DNA from: Lumbricus terrestris
Lineage: Eukaryota; Annelida; Clitellata; Crassiclitellata; Lumbricidae
Direction of reading: 5' to 3'
DNA: 64,000 nucleotides
Assembly (NCBI GenBank): GCA_949752735.1
Contig: OX457052.1
Span: forward strand, 10,368,047-10,432,046
This document shows positions 46,503 to 57,895 of this stretch, piece after piece. The notes beneath the pieces are model-generated. The model had not been told where the DNA came from. It saw only the letters and a list, made by a program, of their open reading frames with translations, and ran no database searches. Every line of letters begins with the position of its first letter. Positions within the stretch are counted from its first letter, which is position 1. A program made the translations under genes and the position numbers.

Positions 46503-46509
46503 TGAAGTC

Positions 46510-47335
46510 ACCATCAGCTTTGCTGATGCTTACTGCATCAGGGCTATTAAAGTCGTCAGATTAGATTGAGGCAGTAAATGTATATAGTAACCCCAAACAA
46601 GTCTTACAAGCACTGATATTGCTCATATTAATTTAGTGTCACTGATATAACGTGTATAACGTATATATGAGCACTTGTTATAATGCCACTTCAAGATTTC
46701 TATTCTATTCAGAAGTGCCCCCGCCACCACCACCATCACTCAAAGATATGTTCACTCATGCTACAAAGTCCATAGCCTCTTCGACAGCTCTAAGCAGCAT
46801 TTCTTGATCAAGATATATCATAATTACATTTTTTAGATATAATATAATAATGCACCACAGCAACATGTGTGTTGCCATATCAAACCCATAAGAGACTATT
46901 ACCAAAGGGTTTCACAAGTCCTACATATGACACTACATGTAGTCTAATACTCAAGTGGAGTGTATTCAGAATGATGCCTTTCTGAAAGAGATAAACACTC
47001 AAGAACAATACCACAAATGGTTCCATCTCTCTTCCAGAAGAAAGCAATTCTGAGTACATTCTAGATTCACCTTAGAATCCTCCTTGAACCCTCAATATTG
47101 TTCGTCTGGTAATGGAGTGATTAGAGCTCTACAGCCTCAAGCGACCCTCCGAAAAAGCAACTCATCATATAGCCACCATTCATAAAACGTGGAAGCTACG
47201 GTGAACCTTTCTAACCCCAATAACACCAGCGGCAGTTTGTCATAATTTACTATGCAATAAATTTTGAATAGATGGCAATCTCCTATTGTCACCGATAATT
47301 ATATCAAGCAATAAATTTTGGATATGCAGTAATTT
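46510..47335. other. No gene recognised
   Basis: AT-rich with one SINE tail fragment (GCACTTGTTATAATGCCACT, 46671-46722). Confidence 0.45.
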
Positions 47336-47339
47336 CTTT

Positions 47340-47760
47340 CGGGCCACCAGGAAGAAATCCTACGGGAAGCGTATACGTCCGCCAAGCCTCGAGGCGCATC
47401 AATTTCTCTCCTTTAGCTCTCGCACGGCCTTATTAGAAAGTCGTACGGTTTCATCCGGCGAAAAAGATTTCTCCAGGGCATTATTGCCGTGCGCGCGCAC
47501 AATTTCTCTCCCTGCTAAGTCAATCTGTCACAGTGATGTCCGCTAATGGCCCGACCGTCTGCTCCGTGCGGCCGCCTCTTCGCTTAAGGCCATCTTCATC
47601 CATTTTAAGCCGAGCGATCTTGGGAGACTGACTGTCTCGGTTGCTTGGCAACAGATCTGTCTGTGCGTTGCTTGGCAACGGTTCTGTCTGCGTTGCTTGG
47701 CAACGGTTCTGCCTGTGTTGCTTGACAACAGATCAACTGACACCTTGGTTTGTTCTCTTC
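47340..47760. promoter_or_regulatory. CpG-rich island with tandem X-box-like motifs
   Basis: A non-repetitive, CpG-dense stretch (including GTGCGCGCGCAC) in otherwise AT-rich sequence, 1.7-2.1 kb upstream of the first Slp coding exon. At its right end are four copies of GTTGCTTGGCAAC (47640, 47667, 47692 and, with one change, 47717). This near-palindrome resembles RFX-family X-boxes. Candidate promoter or enhancer of the Slp gene; regulatory role is inference. Confidence 0.45.
47638..47735. repeat. 25-bp tandem repeat of X-box-like palindrome, 4 copies
   Basis: Unit GTTGCTTGGCAACGGTTCTG TCTGC at spacings of 27, 25 and 25 bp. Each copy holds an imperfect GTTGC/GCAAC dyad. Confidence 0.9.
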
Positions 47761-47797
47761 GAAGTCTTTGTGAAGATCTCTGTGCTTTTGTTTCTAT

Positions 47798-48285
47798 TCA
47801 ACTGTCTCAGCTCAATGTGACCAGATGGATGGATTGATGTGCCTTGTATCCGATTCTTAAGCCATTCCATCCATTCTGCAGCATCTCTTTCTCTTGTATC
47901 ATCTCGCATCCCATATTGTCGGGCTCGGTGGTGTAGGTCATGTTCGGTGCCTTAGAACCCGAAGGTTGCAGGTTCGAATCCACCTCAAGCTGCCATGTAG
48001 AGACCCTGAGCAAGTCCTTCACTTGCAATTGCTCACATACCTCAACTGTCTCAGCTCAATGTGACCAGATGGATGGATGGATGCGCCTTGTATCCGATTC
48101 TTAAGCCATTCCATTCATTCTGCAGCATCTCTTTCTCTTGTATCATCTCGCATCCCATATTGTCGGGCTCGGTGGTCTAGGTCATGTTCGGTGCCTTAGA
48201 ACCCGAAGGTTGCGGGTTCGAATCCACCTCAAGCCGCCACGTAGGGATCCCGTGCAAGTCCTTCACTCGCAATTGCTCATGCGTT
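47798..48285 (+). repeat. 244-bp tandem duplication including a SINE 5' half
   Basis: The segment beginning TCAACTGTCTCAGCTCAATG at 47798 is repeated at 48042 (offset 244) with few differences. The same unique leader and the same SINE head occur twice, so the DNA was duplicated after SINE insertion. The left copy stops at GCAATTGCTCA. Confidence 0.85.
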
Positions 48286-48368
48286 TCAGCATGAAACTCC
48301 GATTCGGTGTCCGTGCCGTAGTTGGGAGCGCCTCCGAGTAGTAATCTTGACTATAACAAGTGCTCGTA
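48165..48368 (+). mobile_element. tRNA-derived SINE (right copy of the duplication)
   Basis: GGGCTCGGTGGTCTAGGTCA, GCGGGTTCGAATCCACCTC, GGGAGCGCCTCCGAGTAGTA and CTATAACAAGTGC. The left, truncated copy occupies 47921-48033. Confidence 0.82.
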
Positions 48369-48379
48369 CATACATACAT

Positions 48380-48600
48380 CCGTTCCCTAGCTCACTTAGC
48401 TACATCGGTAAAAGCGCTGGCCGCACGTCTGTTCGCGACTCTGTGAAAGGGATCGTGCGGACTCGGTTCACTTCCCGAAGGTGGCTATATCAGATATTCA
48501 AAATCTCGGGCTAGCACGGTCCGCCCATGAGGACCTACATTATATGGCGTGGCAACACTAATTATCATCTTTGATACGGCAGTGTCCTTAAACATGCATC
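48380..48600 (+). mobile_element. Second SINE type (tRNA-like head)
   Basis: CCTAGCTCACTTAGCTACAT and AAAAGCGCTGG resemble a tRNA A box; CTCGGTTCACTTCCCG resembles a B box. The 3' part GGCAACACTAATTATCATCT... recurs at 20938-20985 and 50765-50805. Distinct from the more common SINE of this window. Confidence 0.5.
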
Positions 48601-48639
48601 AACACCTACATCCGTTCATCTAACACACCTCCTCACCTC

Positions 48640-48910
48640 CTCCTAAACTCGTTCTTCATTTGCACCATCAGACTTCATTGTCTCTACCAGCATCTTCCTC
48701 AACTGCTTTCCTGGCCATCTATTTATTTATCTGTATGCATCAGTGGTTCCCAACCTTTGCTTTACTTTAGGGCCACTTTTTCTTGGTTGGGAATCACTGC
48801 TCTAACGCTTTGACTTGCATCAAAAAATGCCTCCAAACTCACTATTTCTCATTAGCTTTAAACAAAGAATCTGGATATCTAACGGCTCCTCACCTGACAA
48901 CAGTTAGAGA
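48640..48910 (+). mobile_element. Probable LINE RT end remnant with nested minimal hAT
   Basis: CTCCAAACTCACTATTTCTC resembles the CTCCAAACTCACTACTTCCT of the LINE at 54610; decayed. Confidence 0.35.
48741..48799. mobile_element. 59-bp minimal hAT MITE
   Basis: Only the termini remain: CAGTGGTTCCCAACC, a short GGGCCACTTTTTC segment and GGTTGGGAATCACTG. Same family as 11005-11291. Flanking octamers do not match. It appears inserted in LINE-like sequence. Confidence 0.7.
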
Positions 48911-49184
48911 CTAACAGCATAGATCTCTGAAAAGAATGTTTGCAATATAACTCAATCATGTGAATGCTCTATAACTTCCTCCCAATCAGTTTCCATGTAT
49001 TATATGATCATCCTGTGGGAGACTAGCACTCTATGCATGTCCTTCTCACACATTTATTCTGCCTCATTCATCCTCTATATATCCTTCCATGCATCTTTTG
49101 TTGGCTCCTTTTCCCATATCTCTGGTTTCTTCCAACATGTCCTCCATTCCATATCCCACAGTAATCCCAGCTTTCTCTCTCGCA

Positions 49185-49560
49185 TGCTCTCTTTCTGTCT
49201 GTCTGTCTGTCTCTTTCTCTCTCTGTCTCTTTCTGTCTGTCTAGGCGTATCTCTCTCTTTCTCTCTCACTCTCTTTGACTCTCCCTCCCTCCCTACTTCC
49301 CTCTCTCTCTGTCCCTTTCTGTCCGTCTCTCTCTGCCTTTCTCTATGTATCCTCCCTTCCTCCATCCTTCACTCCATCTCCATAGGTTTCCAAACCCTCC
49401 ATTGCTCCATCTCTGTAAGTCTTCCATGTTCCACAGTTATCTCTCTCTTTATCTTTCTGTCTCTCTTTCTGTTTGTTTGTATCTCTCTCTCTGTGCTGTA
49501 TCTCTCTCTCTTTCTCTTTCCGGCTGTCTGTCAGTCTTTCTGTCTGCCTGTCTCTGTCCA
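49185..49560. repeat. CT / CTGT-rich pyrimidine tract
   Basis: Irregular CTCTCTGTCTGT sequence; ORFs of Ser/Leu/Cys here are artefacts. Confidence 0.9.
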
Positions 49561-49661
49561 TAGACATCTTGATACTTTAGCGCCATGCAGTGTATCAGCG
49601 ATATCTAGATAGTAGACACACTGCATAGCATTAACGGTTAAAGTATCTAGATGTCTATGAC
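49559..49661. repeat. 103-bp long hairpin
   Basis: Arms CATAGACATCTTGATACTTT... and its complement (right arm ends AAAGTATCTAGATGTCTATG) extend through ATGCAGTGT / ACACTGCAT, with a small bulge, to a centre at ATATCTAGAT. Flanked on both sides by CCTGTCTC, though the host sequence is itself a CTGTCT repeat. Foldback MITE or precursor-like hairpin. Confidence 0.6.
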
Positions 49662-49664
49662 CTG

Positions 49665-50525
49665 TCTCAATCTATCCCTCCCTTTCTCCCTCCCTCCCTT
49701 CCTTCCACTCTCTTTCTGTAGACTGTCTCATTGATGCCGAGACATCACTCTCCATAGATGCCACAGTAGATAAGCTTATCGCTGATAGCCTGATACTTCA
49801 AAAACCGGTTCTCATTAAAAAAACAGTTAAGAGAAGCTTCAGCATTCAACAAACGAACAACGTTCCATGTAACTATACTATACATCTAAATGTATTAAAC
49901 ACCCAACATCAATCAAATGGCAGTGGAGAGATCTTTCTGATTAAGCTGAATATATTTATACATTATTATTATCATCTATGCATTATTATGTATGTATGTA
50001 TATGCGTAAGATGCCCGTGTAGGCTATCTGCTGTGACATCTAAACACGGGTACCTTATCTCTGGGCAGTTTTACAACCTATTTCAGACGGGCACATTAAA
50101 AATGACATGCATATTTGTCAATGCGTTCCTTTTCATGTACACGAAGATTATCTACCGAGAACCAATCGTAAATCAGTTTTTCTCAGTCGATGTTCCCCTT
50201 TGGAAATTCGCTGCACACAGATGTGCTGCAGTGTGCTGTGGCTTCACGCACCGCAGAACATGGTCAAACAGTATGAAATCATCCAGTAAAATCCTTACAT
50301 GGACCAGAGAAGAGCAAATAAACCTGTGTAATGAGTTTTTTGCTGCTTAGATGGAGGAGCAGTGGCTTCGGTCCTTGCCTGTTGGTGTCACCGGCTGAAT
50401 TTATGGCCTCTATTCTTCTTGATCACTTACTTTCACTGGTGTGTGACGTACATACACGCACACATGCACACGAATTTGTAACAAATGTAAATAGTTAAAA
50501 CTTCACAAGGAACACAGAAATGTGA
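49665..50525. other. No gene recognised
   Basis: Contains small palindromes (GATAAGCTTATC near 49770) and unique sequence. A 120-codon plus frame at 49988-50350 shows no recognisable domain. Confidence 0.4.
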
Positions 50526-50529
50526 ACTT

Positions 50530-50760
50530 CAAACTCTCAAACAACACCTCCATAATTTTATCCTTACACTGGCTTCCAGTTCGAAATATGTCTCAATCTA
50601 CTGTAAAGACAAAATACTTTCGTAATTCAATCCTCACTGAGCTGGTTCCCCATGTGAAATCTGTCTCAATTCGAAACAACAAGGTCTCTGCAATTCAACT
50701 CTTACACTGGCTTCCACTTTGAAATGTTTCAATTCATTAGGCATCATATTCAAAGGAGGA
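50530..50760 (+). mobile_element. LINE RT fragments (HWLPV motif twice)
   Basis: Two segments reading LHWLPVRNMSQ and LLHWLPL, each preceded by TTACACTGGCTTCCA; a decayed, partly duplicated CR1/L2 end. Confidence 0.45.
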
Positions 50761-51134
50761 CCTCGGGCGACACTAATCATCTTCGATATGGCAGTGTCAT
50801 TAAAGAGAAACAAGCAGGCTACGGCAAGGGATGTAAGGAGTCAAAACCAGTGAATGAATGTAGGGAGGTGTGCATGGTGTTGAAGGTTTTGCAATTCATG
50901 CTCAAACATTCGAATTTAAATTTTGTAGAAAGACATTGATGTCCATGGATTCAAGTACCAGTAATATATTCCTGTTAAGAAGTAAGATTAAAAAAAGAGC
51001 AAGTTGCAACTCTTTGCATGATACACATTATTGAAATTGTAATAGAGTCAATATACATTATACATACCATCACATAACCACATTTATAGCATGCAACCAC
51101 TATGATAGAATGTAAACTGTCAGGAGAAATGTTT

Positions 51135-51360
51135 GTGTACTTGTTAGAGAGCCCCTTCAAGCTCACTACCCAAAGGTGCTCCCGATTGCAGCGCGGCCAC
51201 TGCATTGAAGTTTCACACCAAAATGCTGAGCAATTGCAAGTGAAGGACTTGCCCAAGGCCCCAAGCTCCTAACACGGTGACGGTGACGAGGTGGATTCAA
51301 ACGTGCAACCCCCCCGGCTGCAAGGCAACGAACATACCCACTACACCACCATGCCCCACC
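51135..51360 (-). mobile_element. tRNA-derived SINE
   Basis: Minus-strand copy: plus-strand GGTGCTCCCGATTGCAGCGC, GAGGTGGATTCAAACGTGC, ending ACTACACCACCATGCCCC. A GACGGTGACG insertion lies before the B box. Confidence 0.82.
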
Positions 51361-51549
51361 AAGAAATGTTGAGAGTTACATTACAGTACATAGCAAGTTC
51401 TCAACCGCTTTTAAAATGCAATCGATCCAGACTACATTGCTGACATTTTGATTTATGGCCACCGTGGCCAGACTAACATTATTGCATTTTACCGCAACAT
51501 AGCATACGTACAACTGCAATGCATGAGCTAACTTTCGCAGCTGCCCTAC

Positions 51550-51579
51550 CTGGCCAAAAACGTCTTCAACTTCAACCAT
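51550..51579 (-). CDS. Possible 5' coding exon MVEVEDVFGQ
   Basis: Ten codons from an ATG to a consensus donor (CAG|GTAGGG), about 290 nt downstream of the TATA cluster at 51.9 kb on the same strand. It ends in phase 0, which would suit joining directly before the ATG of Slp exon 1. However, the acceptor there (ATTCATTCAAG) is poor in pyrimidines. Very short, no homology; listed only because of its position. Confidence 0.2.
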
Positions 51580-51861
51580 AGCAGCATCAAACACACTATG
51601 AAGCTAACACCTGGTTCCTTAACAATGAATCAGTCCAAAATCCATCCACTGAATGCATTTAAAACCAAAAGCTATTGCTACTAAAAAATATGAACCATTG
51701 TCATTTCATTAATGAATGAACATGCACTGTAGCACAAGTCAGACGTTTCAGCAGATCAGTGTATAATTATATCTAGATGCAGACTGGTCAAGATCAAAAG
51801 TCAACAGTTTCGATACAGGCAGATCAAACGAGACAACGTGCATGTGAAAATCGCAGGCCTA

Positions 51862-51967
51862 TCCAACCTGGCAATATTGCAGCACGGAGCTATTTATAGT
51901 CGATGACGTAATACCACCTGCTACAATCGCAGCTGCGCGACCTACTAACCCACGCAATAAAGCCAAT
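51862..51967 (-). promoter_or_regulatory. Promoter-like CCAAT/CRE/TATA cluster
   Basis: Reading the minus strand, an inverted CCAAT box (plus-strand CCAAT at 51963-51967), a CRE-like TTACGTCA (51911-51904) and a CTATAAATAG TATA box (51899-51890) occur in order. The expected start site is near 51865. About 290 nt downstream is an ATG followed by ten codons (MVEVEDVFGQ) and a donor, CAG|GTAGGG, in phase 0. Transcription would run toward Slp exon 1. This could be a distal promoter of that gene or of an unrecognised transcript. Confidence 0.45.
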
Positions 51968-51969
51968 GG

Positions 51970-52365
51970 CCATGTAGATATAATATATTCTGTGCAGTTA
52001 TGACTTATGGAATGTGTGCACTGTGCAAAACAAAGACTGCCTATAAACGCCTCTGCTTTTCACGTAAACCAATAATAATTTGATGGCAGTGCGCAGACTG
52101 TGAAAATATCCAACCGATAAAGCACACGTGGATGTGTAGCTTCTACCAGTACATATACACTTTCTTTCTTTCTTCCTTTCTTCATTTCTTCATTTATTTC
52201 TTCATTTATTTCTTTACTTCGCTTGAATTGGTCAGCATAAGCACATCAGATCTCCAACCCATCAAAATGAAAATGTGATAGAATGCCATGAATCTAACTC
52301 AACTGGAGCGCTTCTGAGAAGATTACTTCGATTACCTTGCAGGTGTGCTATTGACATAAAACTCA
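51970..52365. other. No gene recognised
   Basis: Unique sequence upstream of the promoter-like cluster, with a (TTTC)n tract near 52160-52215. Confidence 0.45.
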
Positions 52366-52371
52366 ATGATG

Positions 52372-52428
<57 letters not shown>

Positions 52429-52460
52429 GTAATAATAGTAATAATAATAATAATAATATT
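52372..52460. repeat. (AAT)n
   Basis: About 29 units with a few AGT changes. Confidence 0.95.
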
Positions 52461-52699
52461 AATAATCCACCGATTCAATGCGGTGGCATTCCGCGGTTCA
52501 TTTCCCGCATTGAATTTCAGCGACGACAAGGTCCGTTCCAGACGTTTTTATTTAATTTGAATTACTGTGAAAGTCTCTGAGGGATCATGTGTACCTCAGG
52601 GCAATAATAAAAATAATAATAATAACTGTGCACACTAATAATAAACTTAGAATCAGCCTTCTGCACCACCACACCACACCACCACCACCACCACCTCCT

Positions 52700-53530
52700 C
52701 CTCCCTCTTCTGCCAGATGTTTTTTCCAACCCACCAAGATCTTTGTATTAAACAATTTTAAAATATATACTGTAAATGAACATGTTTACTAAACTGACTG
52801 CGTGGGCTCGACATTTTGTGAGCAACACTTCCTATCAACCAAAAAGTGTTCGCAAGCCAAGTTCAGTGGCCAATGCATTACATTGTTTACATTGATTAGT
52901 TTTAATATGTGTACACCACCTCTGAGAGACTCTTCAAAGACACTATAAATGAATGTTTTCGTGCATATATAACCGCATGAGCAACATAGAAAACAGCTTG
53001 AATGCCGTCGTCACGCCATCTTGTAAAACAACAAGAAATGTTGACATGAGGTGAACAAACTATTAACAACACATCTGATCAAGTCGATGGTGTACATTGG
53101 CCCAAAACACATTTGAGGAATGAAGACAATTCTTCTAAGATGGAGCAAGACTGAAGATTATCATCAAAAACAATGGAGGTTTATAAGAGGCACCTCTGTA
53201 TTAACGGAATGGCTGTGTTGCTCCATAGAAATTGTCATTGTCATCATCATTATTATTATTATCATTATTATTATATTATAGCCTTAGTGGAAAGGCTACT
53301 ACATAACAGATGCTACATGCAATAAGAACAAAGACTTTACAGTCAGGCAAACATTGTAAATGCATATCCATGCAGCACAGGCATCTGCTTGGAAGGAGCC
53401 AATGAAAACAAAAAAAACAGGACGCGAGCAAGACCCATCTTAGTACCTACCTTCAATGACTACTAACTCCCTACATACCTCCTTCTTGCATGTGACTGTC
53501 ATATCAAGTACTGGTCTTTAAGCTGCGCCT
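52700..53530. other. No gene recognised
   Basis: AT-rich; small (ATT)n at 53245-53280. Confidence 0.45.
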
Positions 53531-53534
53531 CTGA

Positions 53535-53725
53535 TGTTGAACCTTAAGTTCATGCACATTCCATGCCTGTGCTCCCCACCCCTAGCTCTCCAAGAAGTGA
53601 AATCAACTGCTTCTCCCTCCCTCTCTGTCTGTATCTTCTTAGTTCAAGTTCCTTCCTTCACAAGGAGCTCAAAACTCACTAATTTATCCATGACCTTCAA
53701 GCACCTGGCTAGCTATCAAAAGTCT
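53535..53725 (+). mobile_element. LINE RT C-terminal remnant
   Basis: TTCCTTCCTTCACAAGGAGC and CAAAACTCACTAATTTATCC parallel the LINE at 54610-54930; frames broken. Confidence 0.4.
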
Positions 53726-53854
53726 GCATTTTCTAAGGCGTCCTTATCAGATACTGTCAAAACACCTGGGGTATCCCTAGACAATAAGCTCACATTTCGA
53801 TCACACATAACAAGCATATAATTTGTAAATCTTGTTTTTATCACAATAGAGCAA

Positions 53855-54060
53855 TTTGATAGACCACTGAGGGATCAAGAGGAAGACTTGGAAGAAGTGG
53901 ACGGACGACGTGATGGACGGGACTGTCGATGGAACGGGTGGTGCGTGCAACACAGCAGAAGGATCTCTGGAGAAAGATTGTCCATGATGCCGCCAATGCT
54001 CGGAGAGACGAATAGGGCACCAACGACGACGAGAGCAATACGTCACATGAAGTGGGCCCT
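53855..54060 (+). mobile_element. RTE-like LINE RT C-terminal remnant
   Basis: Frames reading RKTWKKWTDDVMDGT and, shifted, EKIVHDAANARRDE match the K(T)W..WTDDV...W..IV..AA end of such elements. Confidence 0.5.
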
Positions 54061-54337
54061 CAGGGGCCGATCATGGGGGCCAATCCGGCCCCGGCCCCCC
54101 CCCATTTATAATTTTTTTAATTTTAGACCAGCTATTCTGGCTCGGAAAGATCTGCATACAAGGGCCGTACAACAAAAAAGGTCATCAACTATTTTGGCGG
54201 ATGAAACGGTATTTTTTTCTTGGGAAGTCAAGACAAATGACTAAAAAAGTCATCAGATTTTTTGGCGACCAAGACGAAACTTTTCCCTGTCCCAAGTCCG
54301 AAAATTTTTGCCCCCGAAAATATCTGTATCCGCCCTT
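54061..54337. mobile_element. Probable MITE related to the GTCATCAAC group
   Basis: G/C-rich ends (CAGGGGCCGATC on the left, GGATACAG... reading inward on the right) with internal AAAGGTCATCAACTATTTTG and AAAAAGTCATCAGATTTTTT. The inverted repeat is imperfect and no target duplication is visible. Confidence 0.45.
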
Positions 54338-54609
54338 GGTCTGTCCTGACTATGAATACGTCTCAAACCATTGCCTGTTCTCTTGTCTACTCTTGCCTTG
54401 ATTATGCTAAGGCCGTTTTATTGGCCTGTTTGACCTACAAAGGCTACAAAGCTTGCAGCACCAACACACCTTCCTACTTTCAGTCAATACTTTCAGTCAC
54501 TACTAACATTTTACATTCCTCCTCGTTGCAATTCAATTCATTTATTTTGTAACCATCGACCATAAAACAATGAGTCAAAGTATAGCATGCATCACATAAT
54601 AGGATGGCA

Positions 54610-54930
54610 ACAAGGAAAGTCCTAAGGGATGAATATCCCGCTATTAAACAATGCTGCATGCATTCAATGGGCACAAGTCTTTTAGCTGAAGCCTCGATGC
54701 AGAACTGCTATGGGCTCGTGTGCATTCCATGTCTCTGCACCCAGGGAATGGAATCGGCTTCTGCTCTTTCTTCGAAGCTCAATGTCACTTCCTTCCTTCA
54801 AAAAGTAGCTCCAAACTCACTACTTCCTTGGTCTTCAACCCCATGGATCAGCTGCATCTTCCTCTAACGGCTGACTATCCTCAGATTCACATTTTGTTGT
54901 GACCTTGCGCATGTTACAAAATAATAATAA
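54610..54930 (+). mobile_element. LINE RT C-terminal remnant
   Basis: GGAATGGAATCGGCTTCTGC, TCACTTCCTTCCTTCAAAAA, CTCCAAACTCACTACTTCCT: decayed WNRL-P..LRS..S..SFK..LKTHYF. A further copy of its last part is at 55060-55145. Confidence 0.5.
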
Positions 54931-55149
54931 TAATAATATAAATAATAATATTATAATAATCTCCAACGCTTCAACGCCATCGCCTTCCAAGGCACCTGTG
55001 CTTGACGAGTTCTAGCCGTTCCAGAATGCAATCTAAAAATTAAAAAAATAATAATAATAATAGTATCAAAAGTCTGCATTTTCTCCTGGCGGCCGACTAT
55101 CCATGCCTCCGATTCACATTTCAGCGTGATCACGAGTGCATTGCAAATT

Positions 55150-55840
55150 TAACAATATTATCGGGTAATAATAATATCATCATCACCATAACAACAACGA
55201 CAACAACAGCAGCAACAATAACAACCAGCACCAAGGATCAATCCGCGTAAATTGCATCGATTCCAATCAACATCATGAATACCTTCTACAACACAACTTG
55301 AAACCCAAGTAAATACCGTTAGGTCAATAATGGCAATCTTCGGTTTGGCTATTGTTTGGCCAGACAGCGATTCAGCAAATCTGAAGGTCTGCTTGGCTTT
55401 ATATCAGAAAGATGAGCACCTACTCAAAGACATGAATGCTTTGCATACAGAACCACAGAAGACACACACACACACACACGCACGCACACACACGAGCACA
55501 CACGAACATACATGAAAGGAATCTGTACACACACACATTTATGGTTATGCATACTCATTTCAACAGCAGCTCTACAGCTTGTATCATGCTAGGAATAACA
55601 TCAGTGTGTATCAAGGTCATGATATATTGCCACTTGGAAGTGTTTTCTGCGTGTGGTCTGCCATCAAAAGATAGCGAATTAAAAAATTGTTGATCCAGAC
55701 TACTTTTCAGTGCACAACACATAACTGAACTGTGATTTAATAATAATAATAATAATAATAATAGCAATAATAATAGCTGTTATAATATTAAATTCTGTTC
55801 TTCCTTTTGCCAATCGTTGACATTCATTTACACTGTAGCA
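55150..55840. other. No gene recognised
   Basis: Microsatellites (CAA, CA, AAT) in unique sequence. Confidence 0.45.
55465..55505. repeat. (CA)n
   Basis: CA repeat with GCAC interruptions. Confidence 0.9.
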
Positions 55841-56423
55841 GCTTAGGGTGCCCGTTAAAAAATATTTTCTGAATTTCTTATGTGGTACCCTCTCATTTTG
55901 TTGTCTATCATGAGAGAAGTTCCAGGTAATTTTTTAAGAATTTTGGATGCATGTTTAGAGGGAGCTCAACATATGTGAAGTTAGCGAAATATTATCCGAC
56001 AGCATGCTATTCTGACTTATTTCACAGTTATTTATCATTCAAATATTTTCAATGCAAAATCAATACAGCACTGTCAAATGCTAATCAAAACAGAACTATT
56101 CAGAATACTAATAACAATACTGCCACAACAAAGTACATTGCAGCATTTATTTTCGTTTTTAAGCTGTAAGTCACAAGGGTCTAGTTGTCAGTGTATTTTG
56201 TTGTTGTATCATCACCGACAAGTAGTGACTTTCTCGCTTTTGGGCACTTGGCTCTGTGACTTGAGAAATTGTTTCTGTTCATCACTTGTTGTAATGGAGG
56301 TGTTGAAGTCATATATCAGCTACACAGCTCACTCTACTCTGCCATTTACCACTGCCAGACTAGACTGTTAACATATTTCTTGTTTAGCTCGAAATCTTCA
56401 CACCACAAACCCCACTTTGTCTG

Positions 56424-57380
56424 CCCATATTGGAAGCTAGGGTGTCTAGGCACATGGCCCTGACTAGATTTTCTATTCCCCACTCTCGCATCATTGAAAC
56501 AACAGCATTGCTAGTTGCTTCCCCTACCATCCAGAAGTTTTGTCACGTCAAGAGGCTGCTCCACATGCAAACCTGATACCAAGACTGCGTCAACCTGCTC
56601 ATTGGTAATATCTGGTAACATTTTGCCATCCCAATGTACGACTAGAGGTACGGACGGTTCGAAAATGGCTTTTCCAGCCTGAGCGGTATGTTGACGAAAC
56701 TTTAGTCTTGCTGTTCTGATGGATTCATGATTGACGTTGAAACTAGACATGTCATGCCCAAGGTTCTTGTTTGGTAGCTCTATGTGAGCAGCGTGGTTCT
56801 AGATTAGACTGAACTTTAGCAGCTATAGTGGCCAATTCTTCTTCTGAAGTCAATTCATCATCTTTCTGAACTGTGATATTCGCTCTCTTTCTGTCATCTT
56901 CTTTACTTCTGAGATAATGCTCTCACTTCAATCTCTTTAACTTTCTGCCCTCTGTTCTAGCCAAAGCTGTGTCTACACCACCCATTTAGCCTATGCGTGG
57001 ACAGTGTTGGTCATCCTAGGAAATCCTGTCTTCAGCAATGGTGGTCATTGACATAGCATCTGTATGTGCCATGTCAAAAGTTTTTCCAAATCTCAGATCA
57101 TAGTACTTTCATTAGCTCAGTTCTGCGATGCATGTTCTTATTCAGTTTCTCCCATCTATAAAACATGTCCTCCAACTTTTCAATGGCATTCCTATCAAGT
57201 GTTGTTGGGATACGGGCCATTGACCAAATGTGAAGAACTTCATGTACAACAGACCTTGAACTGTCTCTGACTGTCTTAGCAAGAATCTTGTGCCGATGGA
57301 AAAAGACAGACAACACCTGATTGTAAGTTGGAAGCTTGCTTTCACATGTATTTCTTCTGATACCGGATCAATCAACCAAA
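56424..57380 (-). pseudogene. Second transposase-like relic of the DTxxxN family
   Basis: Broken frames on the minus strand give, in order: VVHEVLHIWSMARIPTTLDR followed by LNKNMHRR (57275-57120), PLVVHWDGKMLPDITNEQV (near 56640-56595) and, after a frameshift, EWGIENLVRAMC continuing LDTLASNMGRQSGVC (56500-56415). HWDGKxLPD and the DTxASN core match the uncharacterised invertebrate family also seen at 16-17 kb. The carboxy half with the CRHH motif is missing or unrecognisable. It is non-functional cargo of the TIR element at 55844-59231. Confidence 0.65.
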
Positions 57381-57895
57381 TGTCAGCGGAACTATACGTG
57401 TGACTGTTACAAGCCGTGAAGCAGCTATTTCTGCCATACTTTCTATTGGTAATTAAGTAATCAATCTAAGATTTTAAATCCAAAAGACTGAAAGCACTAT
57501 CAGTGATTTAGATATACTGTAGCTGCTTTAGTATGACAACTATGACATTGACACACTAAATACAACAGTTACTGCATCATTGCCCCAATTGCGCAGAACA
57601 GTGTGCACACTAAATAAAAAAGGATTGCATATTTTTTAACAAAAGGAACATGTTGCAACTAAATGAAAGTGATGGTGCAGATTGCAGAATGCTAATTGCA
57701 CAATTAATAGATATAGCAATTTTACTCTGTTTGTGAGTACTGTATGGACATTGACCATAATAAGCTAAAACCTACTAACAGTAACCTTTTGTGAATATTA
57801 CATTTTTCTGTTCTCTTTAAATGCAATTTCTTTACAACTTAGTGCTTCTTGTGGTTTTGTAGCGGGTCCAGTTATTTTAAAATTAAGATTAAAAC

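Noticed and set aside
49988..50350. 120-codon plus ORF as a host gene
   Set aside because: No domain, no Kozak or splice support, and no similarity I recognise.
51376..51594. 72-codon minus ORF as a full gene
   Set aside because: Only the first ten codons precede a good donor; the rest looks like intron sequence.
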